From Sulfidibacterium sp964588415 (GTDB lineage: Bacteria > Bacteroidota > Bacteroidia > Bacteroidales > F082): a DNA stretch of 42,557 bases. Below the pieces are notes generated by a model, which was not told the DNA's origin, made no database searches, and worked only from the letters and a program-made list of their open reading frames with translations. Position 1 is the stretch's first letter. Each line of letters begins with the position of its first letter. Below are positions 1 through 6,784 of the stretch, piece after piece. The position numbers and the translations under genes are program-made. The DNA lies in contig CAZPPK010000003.1 in assembly GCA_964588415.1 (NCBI GenBank), positions 1 through 42,557 on the forward strand, given 5' to 3'.

Positions 1-105
1 TCAGAACGCTAATTGTTGTACTTTCTTTTTCTTGGTCTAAGTCTTCTGCTTGTACACTTACACTTAACACAAATACTTAAATCGCGTGAGCTTATTGGGG
101 AAATT

Positions 106-672
106 TTATTTCTCCTGTTTTTTAGACTTATCTTCTTTAAACAAATACAAATACTCTCCGTAACCTTCTTTTTTCATGTCTTCTTCAGGAATAAACCTGA
201 GTGATGCAGAATTGATACAATACCTCAGATGACCTGGGCCCGAGCCGTCATCAAAAAAATGTCCCAGGTGTGAATTACCAAAAGTGCTTCGAACTTCTAC
301 CCGTTTCATGCCATAGGAATTATCTTCTTTTTTTTCAAGATATCTTGTATCGATGGGTTTGGTAAAACTGGGCCAGCCACAGCCGGAATTGTATTTACTG
401 GTTGAACTGAATAAAGGTTCGCCGGTCACCACATCCACATAAATTCCTTTTTTATGATTGTCCCAGTATTTGTTGTCAAACGGTTTTTCAGTAGCACTCT
501 TCTGGGTAACATCATATTGCAGGGGCGTCAACTCCTTTTTGATTTTCTCTTTTTTTATACTTATCCACATTTTTATCGCCCCAAGCGCCCATAATAAACT
601 GATCTCTGCCTGAGGCAATTCGATAAAGGTGATAGTGTTGCGGACTTTTTTTATAATAATGTTGCTGATCAT
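106..672 (-). CDS. msrB: Peptide-methionine (R)-S-oxide reductase MsrB domain (3' half of a split msrAB fusion)
   Basis: MsrB reduces the R epimer of methionine sulfoxide in proteins. The motifs GCGWPSF, GNSHLGHFFDDG and RYCINSASLRF are clear; the Cys in RYCINS is the catalytic one. The two CxxC zinc pairs found in many MsrB proteins are absent (the site reads GIYVDVVTGEPLF), so this is a zinc-free form. The first ~45 residues of the open frame (positions ~672-540) are the MsrA coding sequence read in the wrong frame. The genuine MsrB part begins near KKELTPLQYDV. There is no separate start codon or ribosome-binding context, so I infer it was translated as the C-terminal half of an MsrA-MsrB protein and is cut off by a frameshift at the run of seven T (+ strand) at 550-556. 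Confidence 0.88.
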   Translation of the reverse strand: MISNIIIKKVRNTITFIELPQAEISLLWALGAIKMWISIKKEKIKKELTPLQYDVTQKSATEKPFDNKYWDNHKKGIYVDVVTGEPLFSSTSKYNSGCGWPSFTKPIDTRYLEKKEDNSYGMKRVEVRSTFGNSHLGHFFDDGSGPGHLRYCINSASLRFIPEEDMKKEGYGEYLYLFKEDKSKKQEK

Positions 673-1051
673 TTGTGGCAGGATAGAAAGCGGTGAATTT
701 TTCTATTTTTGTGACGATGGGCTTATGAAAAATACCGGAGTTGCTCAATTCATTTTTAGAGCATTCGGCAATTTTTTTCTGTGTTTTATCGTGATAGAAA
801 ATAGCAGATTCATATTGAGAACCCCTGTCAACAAAAGAACCGCTGGCATCGGTGGGATCGAACTGTTTCCAATAAACATCAAGTATCTCCGAATAACTGA
901 CAATGTCAGGATCGAAAATTATATCAACAGCTTCTTTAGCTCCGGTTGTTTCAGTACTAACTTCCTCATAAGTAGGGTCTTTTACGTGTCCGCCGGCAAA
1001 TCCGGAAATCACTTTAATCACACCGGGGATGTTTTTGGGGCATCCATACAC
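512..1051 (-). CDS. msrA: Peptide-methionine (S)-S-oxide reductase MsrA domain (middle of a split msrAB fusion)
   Basis: MsrA reduces the S epimer of methionine sulfoxide. The open frame shows family blocks IPGVIKVISGFAGG, YEEVSTETTGAKEAVDI, YWKQFDPTDASGSFVDRGSQY and QQHYYKKSPQHYHLYRIASG. The catalytic segment GCYWC lies just upstream in another reading frame (about 1071-1050), so the start given here (a GTG at 1051) is artificial. The frame also ends in 14 or so residues (RENQKGVDAPAI) that are MsrB sequence read out of frame. See the joint entry for 106-1197. Without the GCYWC segment this open frame alone cannot be an active reductase. Confidence 0.85.
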   Translation of the reverse strand: MYGCPKNIPGVIKVISGFAGGHVKDPTYEEVSTETTGAKEAVDIIFDPDIVSYSEILDVYWKQFDPTDASGSFVDRGSQYESAIFYHDKTQKKIAECSKNELSNSGIFHKPIVTKIEKFTAFYPATNDQQHYYKKSPQHYHLYRIASGRDQFIMGAWGDKNVDKYKKRENQKGVDAPAI

Positions 1052-1197
1052 CAGTAACAGCCTGCGGCAAGGGTTGCAGATTCATATTCTCCACTGTTGG
1101 TCAAATTGTTTTCAGCCACCTTTTTCTGAGCTTTTAAATTTGTACAACCGGATATTATTACTGCTCCAATAATAAAATATAACAGGTTTAATTTCAT

Positions 1198-1375
1198 CTT
1201 TCACTTCTTTCATCTTTAGTTCCAGGATCTCCGGGTTTCAGCCTCAATAGTAGAACGTCACAAAAAGGTTTTCAGTAATCAATCGGTTTTGATCTAATTG
1301 TTGCAAGGCCTCATTTCTTTGCTTTTCCTGAAAGTCAGAGGGAATTCTTATTTTGATATCTCAAAATAAAAATGT
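1198..1375. other. Intergenic, nothing recognised
   Basis: Short gap between the msrAB start and the flavodoxin stop, both on the minus strand. I see no -7 promoter element and no hairpin terminator here. Confidence 0.5.
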
Positions 1376-1879
1376 CTATTTAAAGCCCTTTTTCAGCAAT
1401 GCAACCCACTTCTTGATCCTTTCATCTGTTTTTTCAGGTTGATTGTGTTCATCGATCACAAGGCCGACAAAGTTTTCGTCTTTTGCAGCGAGCGAAAAAT
1501 AAAATTTGTAATCCTTAACAGGCCAGGAACCAATGACACGCGATTTATCAGGAAGCCGGCAATATAAAATCCCCAGGCCGTCTACAAAGCTTTCGGGGTA
1601 TTCTTTTTGGTCGCCCAGCCCATATAATGCCAGTTTCTTTTTGGAGAAATTGATCTGCTCCAATTTTACGATGGCCCGTTCCCAGTCATCCTGCATTTCG
1701 CCAATCCCCCAGGCGGAAGTACCGAAAATCAAATATTCGTATTGGTCGATATCTTCCAGTTCTGCATCTTTTACATTGATGATATCAACCGGCTGTTTGC
1801 CGAATTCATTTTTGATCTTATGGGCGATCTTTTCAGTCATTCCGTAAGTGGATCCGTAAAATAATCCGATTGTCTTCAT
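1376..1879 (-). CDS. fldA: Flavodoxin (long-chain type)
   Basis: Small FMN-binding electron carrier of the cytoplasm, able to stand in for ferredoxin when iron is short. The N-terminus MKTIGLFYGSTYGMTEKIA holds the FMN phosphate loop (STYGMT, residues 10-15). GTSAWGIGEMQDDWE around residues 53-68 is the loop stacking on the isoalloxazine ring, and GLGDQKEYPESFVDGLG is the second flavin loop. At 167 residues it matches the long-chain class (usually 165-180). ATG start is natural and a -7 promoter element lies 32-39 bp upstream. The paralogous pieces needed for a specific partner are not in view; in this neighbourhood it could feed electrons to Msr recycling or to ferredoxin-dependent enzymes, but that is inference. 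Confidence 0.93.
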   Translation of the reverse strand: MKTIGLFYGSTYGMTEKIAHKIKNEFGKQPVDIINVKDAELEDIDQYEYLIFGTSAWGIGEMQDDWERAIVKLEQINFSKKKLALYGLGDQKEYPESFVDGLGILYCRLPDKSRVIGSWPVKDYKFYFSLAAKDENFVGLVIDEHNQPEKTDERIKKWVALLKKGFK

Positions 1880-1910
1880 TATTATTTAGATTGATTTAAA
1901 ATAAGTTCTG

Positions 1911-1918
1911 CAAAAATA
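1911..1918 (-). promoter_or_regulatory. Candidate -7 element of the flavodoxin promoter
   Basis: TATTTTTG on the minus strand fits the Bacteroidota consensus TAnnTTTG and lies 32 bp before the flavodoxin ATG. No good TTTG -33 element is seen at the usual spacing, so the call rests on the -7 box alone. Confidence 0.4.
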
Positions 1919-2129
1919 ATGGTTTTTTCTGAGGATTAAGAATCTTAAAACAAATTTGAAGTAAAAATACCGGTTTCCCCCCTTTCTGATACAAATCGTA
2001 GTATAAGCTCGCTTGTAAGTTGAGGTGTACATTAAGAAATTGATCCATGTTGTACCTTAAGTCTTAGCAAAAACTCGGCCAACTTACCGTTAAATTTTGT
2101 TAAACATGTGATTACCGCAGTTGTTTCTG

Positions 2130-2137
2130 TAACTTTG
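2130..2137 (+). promoter_or_regulatory. Candidate -7 element upstream of the M16 peptidase
   Basis: TAACTTTG is an exact match to TAnnTTTG, with TGTG (2107-2110) 19 bp upstream as a weak -33 element. It would give a leader of about 200 nt for the peptidase at 2342. The rest of 1880-2341 is AT-rich and shows no gene. Confidence 0.45.
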
Positions 2138-2341
2138 TATTTCATTATCTATTGTGCAACAATTAAAACGGCCGTTCTTAAACAATCTTATAAAACCCAC
2201 CAACGATTCATTCATTGGATTTCCATAAATTTAAATTATTGAAAATTGATTAACGGGTTCTGCAATTTTCTTTAGTTAAATTAATAAAAAACCAATTATT
2301 AGAACCCATTTCCTCTCTTTTGAGAGCAAAATTATTTTATT

Positions 2342-5017
2342 ATGAAAAAGATTTTCTTTTTATTCATTGCATTTCTGTTTATCTCTCCCATGATGGCTCA
2401 ACCACATGGAACTAAGAGCAGTAATGAGACAGTATTGCGTCACACACTTAATAACGGATTACGGGTTGTCATTATCAGAAACCCGCTTGCACCTGTTGTG
2501 ACAACCGAGATGAATTACCTTGTCGGTTCCAATGAAGCACCTAAGGGCTTTCCCGGAACGGCCCATGCCCAGGAGCACATGATGTTTCGGGGTAGTCCCA
2601 ACTTATCTGCCAATCAACTGGCGGATATTACGGCTGCAATGGGTGGTGATTTCGATGCGGATACCCGGCAAATGGTAACGCAATATTTTTTCACGGTTCC
2701 TTCAGAAGATCTGGATATTGCCCTTCATATCGAATCTATTCGTATGAGTGGCGTTTTGGACAGCCAGGAATTGTGGAGTAAAGAGCGTGGTGCCATTGAA
2801 CAGGAAGTTGCCAGCGATATGTCCAATCCGCAGTATGTTTTTTATAAAAAACTGTTGGCAGAAATGTTTAAAGGAACTCCCTATGCTCATGATGCCCTCG
2901 GTACCCGCCCATCGTTTGATAAAACGACCGGTGCCATGCTTAAAAAGTTTCATGATTCATGGTATGCTCCCAATAATGCTATTCTTGTAATTGTTGGAAG
3001 GGTAAACCCAAAAAAAACGTTAGCAGAAGTTGAAAAACTCTTTGGCAGTATTCCTTCTAAAAAGTTGCCTCCGAGGCCTGCTATTAACCTTCAACCTGTA
3101 AAAACTGATACCTTACATCTAAAAACAGATTTACCTTACGGCCTTGCTATCATATCGTACAGAATGCCTGGGACTGACAGCCCGGATTATGCTGCAGCCC
3201 AGGTCTTATCGGATGTTTTGTCCAGCCAGCGGGGAAAATTATACTCATTGGTTCCGGAAGGAAAGGCCTTGTATGCCGGTTTTTCTATGGACGCATCACA
3301 AGTATTTCACAAGGCCAGCATCGGATTTGGTATTGCCATATTCCCGAAAGGTGGAAATTCAGAAAAATTGATTCAGGAAGTTTCATCAGTACTGGCTTCA
3401 GAAGTAAAAAACGGTGTAAATTCCGATTTGATTACGGCTGCAAAGCGGCATGAAATTTCTTCATTCGAATTCCAGAAAAATTCTGTTTCAGGATTGGCTT
3501 CTGTATGGTCTCAGGCCCTTGCAGTTGAAGGACGTCAATCTCCTGCCGAAAATTTGAACGCGATAAAAAAAGTAACCGTTGAAGATGTAAACAGGGTTGC
3601 CCGGAAATATTTGACTCCGAATCACGCTATTTATGTGGTTTTAACCCCTCAATCTTCCGGAAAACCAATTTCCCGTAAAGGATTTGGCGGAAAAGAATCC
3701 TTTGCCCCAAAAAATCCTAAACCTGTTAAACTGCCTGAATGGGCACAAAATGCCATGGGTAGGTTAGCAATTCCTAAATCCATTGTCCACCCTGTTGTTT
3801 CCACTTTACCAAATGGTATTAAACTGATTGTTCAACCGGAATACATTAGCAACACAGTAAGTGTTTATGGAAGTATAAGAAACAAACCTAATTTGGAGAC
3901 TCCAAAAGGGCAGGAAGGTGTTGATGATGTACTGGAACAATTGTTTAATTATGGTTCAACGACATTAAACCGGATACAGTTTCAAAAAGCATTGGATGAT
4001 ATTGGTGCATATGAATCGGCCGGAAGCAGCTTTTCGCTTGATGTTTTGTCCAATCATTTCAACCGGGGAGTTCAGTTACTTGCCGACAATGAACTACGTC
4101 CGGCTTTGCCCCAACGTGCATTCATGATCCTTCAGTATCAAACGGCAGCAACGGTAGCCGGTCAGTTACAAAGTCCTGATTATCTTTTCAGGAAGGCAAT
4201 TCACACTTCTTTATTGCCAAAAGGAGATCCGGCTTTGCGCCATCCGATACCATCTTCTGTAAAGTCACTTACTTTGAATGATGTAAAAAATTACTATCAG
4301 AAAGTTTTTCGTCCGGATTTGACAACTATTGTTGTTATAGGAAACATTAATCCCAACACTGCCAAAACTGTAATTGAAAAATATTTCGGTGGGTGGAAGG
4401 CAACAGGAAATAAACCCAATGTGGAATTTTCACCGGTACCTTTGAACAAAACAGCTCAAGTTAATGTTCCAGATGCAAGCAGGGTACAGAACCGTGTTGT
4501 TCTTGCTGAAAATCTAAGTATTACCCGTTCCAATCCTGATTATTATGCGCTTGAAGTTGGTAACCATGTTCTGGGTGGCGCTTTTTATGCCACACGTTTA
4601 TACCGCGATCTTCGTGAAAATGCGGGGTTGGTTTACTTCGTTTCTTCGTCGTTCAATGTCGGGAAACATCGTTCGGATTACTCGGTGACCTATGCATGTG
4701 ATCCACCGAATGTTTCAAAAGCCAAAGCCATTGTTATAAGGGATTTGAAACAAATGCAAAATGAAGAGGTAACTCCCAAGGAATTGCGGCAGGCAAAATC
4801 TATTCTTCTGCGTGATATTACGCTTTCCGAATCGAGTGTAAATGCAATTGCAAGTGGCTTGCTTCATCGTTCGCTGGCAGGCTTGCCTCTGAATGAACCC
4901 ACCATCGCGGCCAAACATTATGTATCGCTCACAGCCAAGCAGGTTAAAGCAGCATATTCAAAATGGCTGAATACGGACAACATGGTTCAGGTTTCCGAAG
5001 GACCAAGTCCCAAATAA
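2342..5017 (+). CDS. Periplasmic M16 zinc peptidase, two-domain (pitrilysin family)
   Basis: Secreted metallopeptidase of the M16 clan. Residues 1-19 are a signal peptide (MKKIFFLFIAFLFISPMMA). The inverted zinc motif HxxEH is H75-A-Q-E78-H79, with the third ligand Glu about 75-80 residues later (ERGAIEQEV, probably E155). The second M16 half starts near residue 480 (IVHPVVSTLPNGIKLIV) and has VDDVLEQL where a zinc site would be, so it is the non-catalytic half; the LRENAGLVYFVSSSF block near residue 760 is the substrate-pocket R/Y region. 891 residues is normal for the bacterial fused form. The substrate is unknown; family members degrade short peptides. It stands alone, with a terminator directly after it. 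Confidence 0.92.
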   Translation: MKKIFFLFIAFLFISPMMAQPHGTKSSNETVLRHTLNNGLRVVIIRNPLAPVVTTEMNYLVGSNEAPKGFPGTAHAQEHMMFRGSPNLSANQLADITAAMGGDFDADTRQMVTQYFFTVPSEDLDIALHIESIRMSGVLDSQELWSKERGAIEQEVASDMSNPQYVFYKKLLAEMFKGTPYAHDALGTRPSFDKTTGAMLKKFHDSWYAPNNAILVIVGRVNPKKTLAEVEKLFGSIPSKKLPPRPAINLQPVKTDTLHLKTDLPYGLAIISYRMPGTDSPDYAAAQVLSDVLSSQRGKLYSLVPEGKALYAGFSMDASQVFHKASIGFGIAIFPKGGNSEKLIQEVSSVLASEVKNGVNSDLITAAKRHEISSFEFQKNSVSGLASVWSQALAVEGRQSPAENLNAIKKVTVEDVNRVARKYLTPNHAIYVVLTPQSSGKPISRKGFGGKESFAPKNPKPVKLPEWAQNAMGRLAIPKSIVHPVVSTLPNGIKLIVQPEYISNTVSVYGSIRNKPNLETPKGQEGVDDVLEQLFNYGSTTLNRIQFQKALDDIGAYESAGSSFSLDVLSNHFNRGVQLLADNELRPALPQRAFMILQYQTAATVAGQLQSPDYLFRKAIHTSLLPKGDPALRHPIPSSVKSLTLNDVKNYYQKVFRPDLTTIVVIGNINPNTAKTVIEKYFGGWKATGNKPNVEFSPVPLNKTAQVNVPDASRVQNRVVLAENLSITRSNPDYYALEVGNHVLGGAFYATRLYRDLRENAGLVYFVSSSFNVGKHRSDYSVTYACDPPNVSKAKAIVIRDLKQMQNEEVTPKELRQAKSILLRDITLSESSVNAIASGLLHRSLAGLPLNEPTIAAKHYVSLTAKQVKAAYSKWLNTDNMVQVSEGPSPK

Positions 5018-5023
5018 ATATTC

Positions 5024-5059
5024 AAAAAAAGGAAGCTGTTTTCACAGCTTCCTTTTTTT
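5024..5059 (+). terminator. Strong bidirectional intrinsic terminator
   Basis: Perfect stem GGAAGCTGT (5031-5039) / ACAGCTTCC (5044-5052) with loop TTTC, flanked by A7 (5024-5030) and T7 (5053-5059). The symmetric A/T runs let it stop both the M16 peptidase transcript and the converging luxR-type transcript that ends at 5098. Confidence 0.93.
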
Positions 5060-5097
5060 ATGACTTCGTGACTACGTTAATTTAGAAGTTCCTTGCA

Positions 5098-5700
5098 TCA
5101 AATCTTATCACCCATTTCTTCCATGTTCACCATCTGGTTCATCAAAGCATAAACCATAAGACCGCTTACTGTTTTGATCCCCAGTTTCTTATTGATATTT
5201 TTCCGGTGTGTCGTTACCGTATGCACGCTCAGAAACAGTTTGTCTGCAATTTCCTGATTGGTCAGGCCTAACACGACATGTTTTAGAACCGTTATTTCAC
5301 GTGCACTTAAAATCTGGGCTCTTTCATGTGAAACGTTATCAAGCCCGCTACGCGTCCTGATTTTATTCTGAATTTGTTGTTTGTTGTCGGAATATAGCAA
5401 CCGACATGAAAAAGGGCTTTTAAGGCTGTTTGGCGCCCGGTCGTCTAAGACGGCAAAAATCAACGGGCTGATATCCTTTTTGAGTTGATTGAGAAAAGAA
5501 GTTACCGGAGTTTCGATACAAAGGGGATTCAAAATAAGGATATCCGGTTTTTGCTTGGCCACCAGTCTGCTCAAATTAGGCTCGTCACCGGTAAAAACCT
5601 TTAACAAAACCAACCTTGGTAGTCCCGTAATGACGGACTCCAGACCAGCCTGCATCAGGTAACTTTTTTCGATAATAACAACAGATTTAAGGTTCCCCAT
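5098..5700 (-). CDS. LuxR-family transcriptional regulator with degenerate receiver
   Basis: The C-terminal part (residues ~130-190) is a LuxR/NarL helix-turn-helix: LSAREITVLKHVVLGLTNQEIADKLFLSVHTVTTHRKNINKKLG (recognition helix around VHTVTTHRKNI). The N-terminal half has receiver-like length and pattern, but the phosphoacceptor position is Asn (PDILILN58PL) and the acidic pair at the start is replaced (VVIIEKS). It is therefore probably not controlled by phosphorylation. It overlaps the stop of the upstream hemerythrin-like gene (shared base 5700), so the two are one operon. I infer that the hemerythrin-like partner and this regulator act on the same signal, such as oxygen, NO or iron state. 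Confidence 0.88.
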   Translation of the reverse strand: MGNLKSVVIIEKSYLMQAGLESVITGLPRLVLLKVFTGDEPNLSRLVAKQKPDILILNPLCIETPVTSFLNQLKKDISPLIFAVLDDRAPNSLKSPFSCRLLYSDNKQQIQNKIRTRSGLDNVSHERAQILSAREITVLKHVVLGLTNQEIADKLFLSVHTVTTHRKNINKKLGIKTVSGLMVYALMNQMVNMEEMGDKI

Positions 5701-6434
5701 TAGTCTGACCTTTTGGATTTTAATGCAATTTCCATGGTTTTGACTTTGGGAATTAAAATCAGGTCTTCGATACGGGCATGTTCATTAAGTTCCTTTTCAA
5801 GCGTAAAGATCTCACGAAGTATCTGGTACCACAACATGTCGTTGTTGGGCGTGGGAAGATGTCTTACAATAATGTTTTTCAGGTCAAAGATTTTTTCTTC
5901 CACGTCTTCATGTTCTGCCTGATAGGCAGCAATTGGATATTCTTTTAGAAGCTCATCAATTCCTTTCGGAACATCCCTTTGTTCCATAGCGGCTTCCAGT
6001 TTTAATATGTACGGAAAAACCTTTTTCTCTTCCCGCTCTATGTGCTTGGTGAACTCATCTTTATAATGCAACAAGAACTTTTCAATGACAGCGTATTTTT
6101 TCTTGTTTATGTCGGCTTCCAATATGGCTTCTTTGATAAGCCCGGCGATCTCCGGAATTTTTTCATCCAGAAAATAATAATGCACCTTTTGTAAATAGCT
6201 GATAATCAGTTTGGCAGGAAAGCTTTGAAGTTGTTTCCTGGGGAAATATAATTTGTCGTGAAAAGCATTCAGGATGGTGATAAAAAACTGCAAGTGCAAA
6301 TCGTGTTTCCGGCAAATTTCATGGATGCTCTGGTCGCCCAGGCCAAGATGTACTCCAAAGCGATTGATGATTGGAACCAGTGTCGGGTCGTGCAACACAA
6401 CGTCGGCCATTTTCATATCTTGATCTATGAGCAT
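5700..6434 (-). CDS. Hemerythrin-domain protein (RIC/ScdA-like)
   Basis: Non-haem di-iron protein likely to bind O2 or NO or to handle iron. An N-terminal segment MADVVLHDPTLVPIINRFGVHLGLGDQSI resembles the ScdA-N/DUF542 cap of iron-sulfur repair proteins, but lacks its Cys pair. The remainder is helical with hemerythrin-type ligands: a His in HYYFLDE, KHIEREEKKVFPYI (HxxxE), AEHEDVEEKI and NEHARIEDLILIPK (HxxxE). The frame is open to 6587, but a -7 promoter box at 6455-6462 would lie downstream of that start. I therefore prefer the ATG at 6434 (244 residues); the ATG at 6452 is the alternative. It is co-transcribed with the LuxR-type gene. Confidence 0.82.
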   Translation of the reverse strand: MLIDQDMKMADVVLHDPTLVPIINRFGVHLGLGDQSIHEICRKHDLHLQFFITILNAFHDKLYFPRKQLQSFPAKLIISYLQKVHYYFLDEKIPEIAGLIKEAILEADINKKKYAVIEKFLLHYKDEFTKHIEREEKKVFPYILKLEAAMEQRDVPKGIDELLKEYPIAAYQAEHEDVEEKIFDLKNIIVRHLPTPNNDMLWYQILREIFTLEKELNEHARIEDLILIPKVKTMEIALKSKRSD

Positions 6435-6454
6435 TAGTTTCTTTTTTAGCATGA

Positions 6455-6462
6455 CAAAGGTA
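6455..6462 (-). promoter_or_regulatory. -7 promoter element for the hemerythrin/luxR operon
   Basis: TACCTTTG on the minus strand, an exact TAnnTTTG match. It predicts transcription starting near 6449 and so argues for the start codon at 6434. No clear -33 element. Confidence 0.5.
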
Positions 6463-6712
6463 CGTATTTTCAATATCGTTGGTAATTGAGTGAATGCTAT
6501 CTTCGGTCTTCCCCTGATAAATGTCGGGATCCGACAAAATCTCAAATTGTTAATCGGCATTCGATATTCAATTCGATTTAAGAACAAGCCAAGCCCGCCA
6601 TTCTTCGGCTGATAAACCGGCTGGCAGGGAACACCGATTTAAGATTTTAAGATTGCTGAACGACTTCGATCTTAAAAATTACCGACAAAATGGCAGGATC
6701 CTGAAATTTTCT

Positions 6713-6720
6713 TAACTTTG
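6713..6720 (+). promoter_or_regulatory. -7 promoter element for pheT
   Basis: TAACTTTG matches TAnnTTTG, about 65 bp before the pheT ATG. A TGG at 6691-6693 sits 19 bp upstream where the -33 element belongs. Confidence 0.6.
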
Positions 6721-6784
6721 CAATCTGTAAAAACAGTGCATTCTTACTTGAAAATAGGATTAAAAAGATTAAAGAATATAAGAG

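Larger units (their letters stand above)
106..1197 (-). pseudogene. msrAB: Lipoprotein MsrA-MsrB fusion interrupted by two frameshifts
   Basis: An ATG at 1197, preceded by a purine-rich stretch (GAAAGAAGTGAAAG), opens a lipoprotein signal peptide MKLNLLYFIIGAVIISGC, then a linker and ESATLAAGCYWCMDAP with the MsrA catalytic Cys. At a C4A5 run (minus strand; 1032-1040) the frame is lost. Reading continues in another frame with KNIPGVIKV, and a residue aligned with the conserved Phe of CxEAxF also seems missing, consistent with loss of 4 bp or with a 1-bp error. A second shift at A7 (550-556) separates MsrA from MsrB; dropping one A restores a continuous fusion. The lipobox predicts an outer-membrane or periplasmic repair enzyme. 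Two independent homopolymer shifts suggest either read errors or a decaying gene; translation through both is unlikely. Confidence 0.75.

Noticed and set aside
13..204. 63-residue hydrophobic open frame at the window start
   Set aside because: It overlaps the real MsrB C-terminus antisense; its Phe/Leu-rich content is explained by the complement of Lys-rich coding sequence.
540..560. Programmed frameshift joining MsrA to MsrB at the A7 run
   Set aside because: The needed shift is +1 (or -2), not the -1 shift typical of A AAA AAG sites, and a second shift upstream would block synthesis anyway.
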